Below are positions 62,494 through 64,000 of a stretch of DNA of 64,000 nt, piece after piece. How positions within the stretch are numbered: the stretch's first letter is position 1; every line of letters starts with the position of its first letter. Where the stretch lies: contig CM060461.1 in the NCBI GenBank assembly GCA_030544235.1, forward strand, positions 7,323,449-7,387,448, in the 5' to 3' direction. The notes under the pieces were generated by a model, which was not told the origin of the DNA, did no database searches, and was given only the letters and a program-made list of their open reading frames with translations. The position numbers were made by a program, and so were the translations under genes. This DNA comes from Lepturacanthus savala. Lineage: Eukaryota; Chordata; Actinopteri; Scombriformes; Trichiuridae.

Positions 62494-63727
62494 AGGTCTA
62501 GACCTGTGCCGATGTGTATGTGATGCAAAGATAGGAAGAGGATTTCACAAATATTAAATCATTTAATGTTCTGATTCATGCATTCTGTGTGATAGTACCT
62601 ACAAAATCATACAAAATTGTGGTGTTGACAGAGGACTTTTTGGGATTGCATGTATTCCATTAGCATTAGAAAATCATTAATTGGTACTATTTTACTGTCT
62701 GCTTGTGGCAGATTATCTAAAATCCAGCACAGTTAACATCATTAAAGGCTTATCAAATTAGAAAATACATACAGTGATTTGTTTAAAAAGATGTGGTTTC
62801 ACTGAGAATCTACAAGCAGAAAATGACCTGGTGGTGTTTTTTTTTTTTCTTCGGAGCTTAAATGTATTTTAGTGTACCTTGGGTTTTCCAGTGGACCCGC
62901 TGGTGTAGAGGATAAACAGCGGGTCTTCAGCATCCAGCCACTCTGGTTCACAGTCCTCAGGAGAGTCTCTCATGGCCTCGTCCCACCACACATCGCACTC
63001 CGAGTCCCAGGGCGTCTGAATGCACCAGAACAACAGGGAACAAATCCAACGCATAAAACCACTCATTTGGTCCGCTCACATCATGTGCCAAAAGCCCAGG
63101 CAGCAACTCGCTGTGTCAGTTTTTGAACCAACTATAATTTACTGTGCCCCTCCGAGACCTATTCTGAAGCTGAAGATTGAAGGAGTACACATGAAAGTAT
63201 TTACGATCATCTTTGGATGGAGGATTTGTGGAAACTGAAAATGTTAGAAATCAAGGCCTGAAAAAAATAAAAGGTTACTCATAAGTATGAGATTCAAAGT
63301 AAGACACTGATTATAAAGAACAGCTATGACATGAATACATGTATAATAGTAGTGGTCTTAAAAAAAAATTCAAATCTGGCTTCTCCAATCACAAGTATTT
63401 ATGTTGCTGTCCTCTGAAAAAGGCATCTCTAAAATATAATGCTTTCATGAGATAAATATAAAATCCATTATTTGCTAGATTTGACATTGTTGATGTAGAA
63501 TAGAAGACTTTTAAAAATTGAAGATCTGAATATCATGATATGAAGATTTGTCTTATCTTCATATCACACTTTTCATAATTACTGTCTCACTTTTTTCACA
63601 TTTTAGCTTGTAGAAGTCAGAATATAAAGTGGTAATGCCTACCTGTAGTTTGTTGCATGCTGCTCCGCTTTTTGTCCTCAGTGCAGGGTGCTTGACAACG
63701 AGGCATTTAATGGCACTAGATGATGCT
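57614..63727 (-). CDS. acss2: acss2, acetyl-CoA synthetase (cytosolic/nuclear), 5'-partial
   Basis: Twelve coding exons in gene order: 63727-63643, 63015-62878, 62258-62088, 61987-61854, 60934-60802, 60607-60551, 60319-60239, 60050-59942, 59737-59669, 59475-59299, 57895-57821, 57741-57614. All junctions are GT-AG and in phase, giving about 451 C-terminal residues; human ACSS2 has 701. The enzyme makes acetyl-CoA from acetate, ATP and CoA for lipid synthesis and histone acetylation. Adenylate-forming motifs are present in order: YTSGSTGKPKG (phosphate loop), WCTADIGWITGHSY, VDTFWQTETGGH, then YYWITGRIDDMLNVSGH (hinge and C-domain), then PKTRSGKIMRR with the catalytic Lys. The C-terminus (RNERDLGDLSTLADPKVVEL) matches ACSS2 rather than mitochondrial ACSS1. 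The first 240-250 residues lie beyond the right edge. Confidence 0.96.
57821..57895 (-). CDS. acss2: acss2 exon (VREKIGPIATPDFIQNAP)
   Basis: 75 bp. It encodes VREKIGPIATPDFIQNAPAL and PKTRS, joining the next exon within the Gly of TRSGK. A 1.4 kb intron holding a reverse-transcriptase relic separates it from the preceding exon. Confidence 0.97.
58371..58995 (+). mobile_element. decayed L2/Rex-type LINE reverse-transcriptase fragment
   Basis: On the plus strand, LNLSATFDTVDH (about 58408-58443), then TGINDIALNWF, CGAPKGSILG (58577-58606), CYADDTHFYL (58676-58705), then VTFDSE and MSFFQL. These are the ordered reverse-transcriptase blocks of CR1/L2-like non-LTR retrotransposons. Stops and frame changes show it is dead. 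It lies inside the 1.4 kb acss2 intron, antisense to the gene. Confidence 0.8.
59299..59475 (-). CDS. acss2: acss2 exon (HLMSTAEVEAALTEH)
   Basis: 177 bp. It encodes GHLMSTAEVEAALTEHQDVA, EAAVVSRLHEVKGECLYCFV and a more variable end (SREFNSTLVEELKRL). The donor is G|GTGAGA, with the last G completing the Val codon of VREKIGP. Confidence 0.96.
59669..59737 (-). CDS. acss2: acss2 exon (ITGRIDDMLNVS)
   Basis: 69 bp. It encodes CRRDKDGYYWITGRIDDMLN, the hinge at which the C-terminal domain rotates between the adenylation and thioester steps. The split Gly codons at both ends agree with the neighbours. Confidence 0.96.
59942..60050 (-). CDS. acss2: acss2 exon (RPWPGIMRTLYKNHERF)
   Basis: 109 bp. 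It encodes VFRRPWPGIMRTLYKNHERF and TYFKKFPGFYVTGD, with the TGD motif that binds the ribose of AMP. It ends one base into a Gly codon. Confidence 0.97.
60239..60319 (-). CDS. acss2: acss2 exon (SFPFFGVEPTILNE)
   Basis: 81 bp, phase 0. It encodes SFPFFGVEPTILNEHGEELE and GEAEGYL, matching TFPFFGVAPAILNESGEELE of human ACSS2. Donor CTC|GTAAGT. Confidence 0.96.
60551..60607 (-). CDS. acss2: acss2 exon (GGHVLTPLP)
   Basis: 57 bp, phase 0. It encodes GGHVLTPLPAATPLKPGSA, following QTET directly as in the human enzyme. Donor GCT|GTAAGT. Confidence 0.95.
60802..60934 (-). CDS. acss2: acss2 exon (VDTFWQTET)
   Basis: 133 bp. It encodes YDLSSLRILGTVGEPINPEA and CPVVDTFWQTET, including the conserved DTFWQTE motif that contacts AMP. 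Donor ACG|GTCAGT, phase 0. Confidence 0.97.
61854..61987 (-). CDS. acss2: acss2 exon (FYTAPTAIRLLMKYG)
   Basis: 134 bp. It encodes FEGIPVYPHVGRFWEVIEKY and KVTKFYTAPTAIRLLMKYGQ. It ends with two bases of a Lys codon before GTAAGT, which the next exon completes. Confidence 0.97.
62088..62258 (-). CDS. acss2: acss2 exon (WCTADIGWITGHSY)
   Basis: 171 bp, phase 0. It runs GVLHTIAGYLLYTSLTFKYV to HSYITYGPLANAATSVL and includes the conserved WCTADIGWITGHSY motif around the acetate/CoA site. The common GVVH reads GVLH here, a conservative change. A 140 bp (TG)n array lies 96 bp upstream in the intron. Confidence 0.97.
62354..62494. repeat. (TG)n array in an acss2 intron
   Basis: About 140 bp of TG with TGTC interruptions, 96 bp upstream of the acss2 exon that starts at 62258. 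On the gene strand it is a CA repeat near the acceptor. Confidence 0.95.
62878..63015 (-). CDS. acss2: acss2 exon with the phosphate loop TSGSTGKPK
   Basis: 138 bp, phase 0. It encodes CDVWWDEAMRDSPEDCEPEW, then DAEDPLFILYTSGSTGKPK. The Ser/Thr/Gly-rich loop binds the ATP phosphates in acyl-adenylate-forming enzymes. Donor AAG|GTACAC. Confidence 0.97.
63643..63727 (-). CDS. acss2: acss2 exon (KCLVVKHPALRTKSGA)
   Basis: 85 bp, donor CAG|GTAGGC. It aligns with the RCCIVVKHLG region of human ACSS2, just before the phosphate-loop exon. The acceptor could lie at either of two AGs, at 63728 or 63726; I chose 63728. The exon begins with the last base of a split codon. Confidence 0.85.
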
Positions 63728-64000
63728 CTTTGGGAAAGTAAAGAAATGAAGTGAGAGGCAGTCAAAGACAAATCCCATTCTTTTCTCCCCTGAGGGCTTG
63801 TTTTGTCCTACTTTACAAGGATTGAAAAGAAAAATGTCAGAAACATTTTTGGTGATTCAATCTCTTCTCTTGTGAAAGTTTTCACATGTTGAGAGGAGCC
63901 AACTCATCTAAAGAGCCTGAATACGATGTTGGTCTCAGACGGCTTTTAACTTGGAATTTATTAATACAACAGGACACCTTCTATACTTTGACCCATGATT
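63728..64000. other. acss2 intron at right edge
   Basis: No exon seen in the last 273 bases on the minus strand. The upstream acss2 exons are outside the window. Confidence 0.6.

Noticed and set aside
62079..62528. 149-codon frame with a long His-Thr run
   Set aside because: The His-Thr part is the translated (TG)n array. Only 62088-62258 is an acss2 exon, and a good acceptor separates the two.
23241..64000. CRISPR-like or prokaryotic systems
   Set aside because: All regular repeats are simple microsatellites without spacers, and the genes are intron-bearing vertebrate genes.

Overview
The window is vertebrate nuclear DNA, most likely from a teleost fish. It has long AT-rich introns with GT-AG splice sites, many CA/GT, GATA and GA microsatellites, hAT-like miniature elements, a decayed L2/Rex-type LINE, and intron-containing tRNA-Arg(UCU) genes. 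All gene calls come from reading the translated sequence against families I know; no search was run.

Two protein genes fill the window, both on the minus strand. mtcl2 (soga1; microtubule crosslinking factor 2) runs from its initiator exon at 48059 leftward. Ten coding exons of the long form can be placed, down to 3455, and the remaining 3' exons lie beyond the left edge. An eleventh exon (13294-13404) carries a stop codon and would replace the long C-terminal region with a 36-residue hydrophobic tail like that of the paralogue SOGA3/MTCL3. acss2 (cytosolic/nuclear acetyl-CoA synthetase) occupies 57614-63727. Its last 12 coding exons are complete and in phase (about 451 residues), while the N-terminal exons lie beyond the right edge. 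In human both genes map to 20q11, so the pairing fits conserved synteny and supports the mtcl2 assignment.

Layout from left to right: 1-19317 holds the 3' half of mtcl2, including the choice between membrane-tail and long isoforms and two tandem tRNA-Arg genes on the opposite strand in an intron. 19318-43143 is one 23.8 kb intron with several transposon remnants and no gene that I can support. 43144-48059 holds the 5' coiled-coil exons and the low-complexity first exon, with a CpG-rich promoter region to about 48660. 49852-52012 contains a decayed, multi-exon axonemal dynein heavy-chain relic on the minus strand: three collinear fragments with frameshifts and stops. 52038-57613 is repeat-rich intergenic DNA. 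57614-64000 is acss2, with a broken reverse transcriptase in one intron.

I found no wholly new system. The points most worth a second look are the SOGA3-like membrane-tail exon inside mtcl2, with the strong polypyrimidine/G-quadruplex tract next to it; the dynein heavy-chain relic between mtcl2 and acss2; and the tRNA-Arg pair, of which one copy looks damaged.
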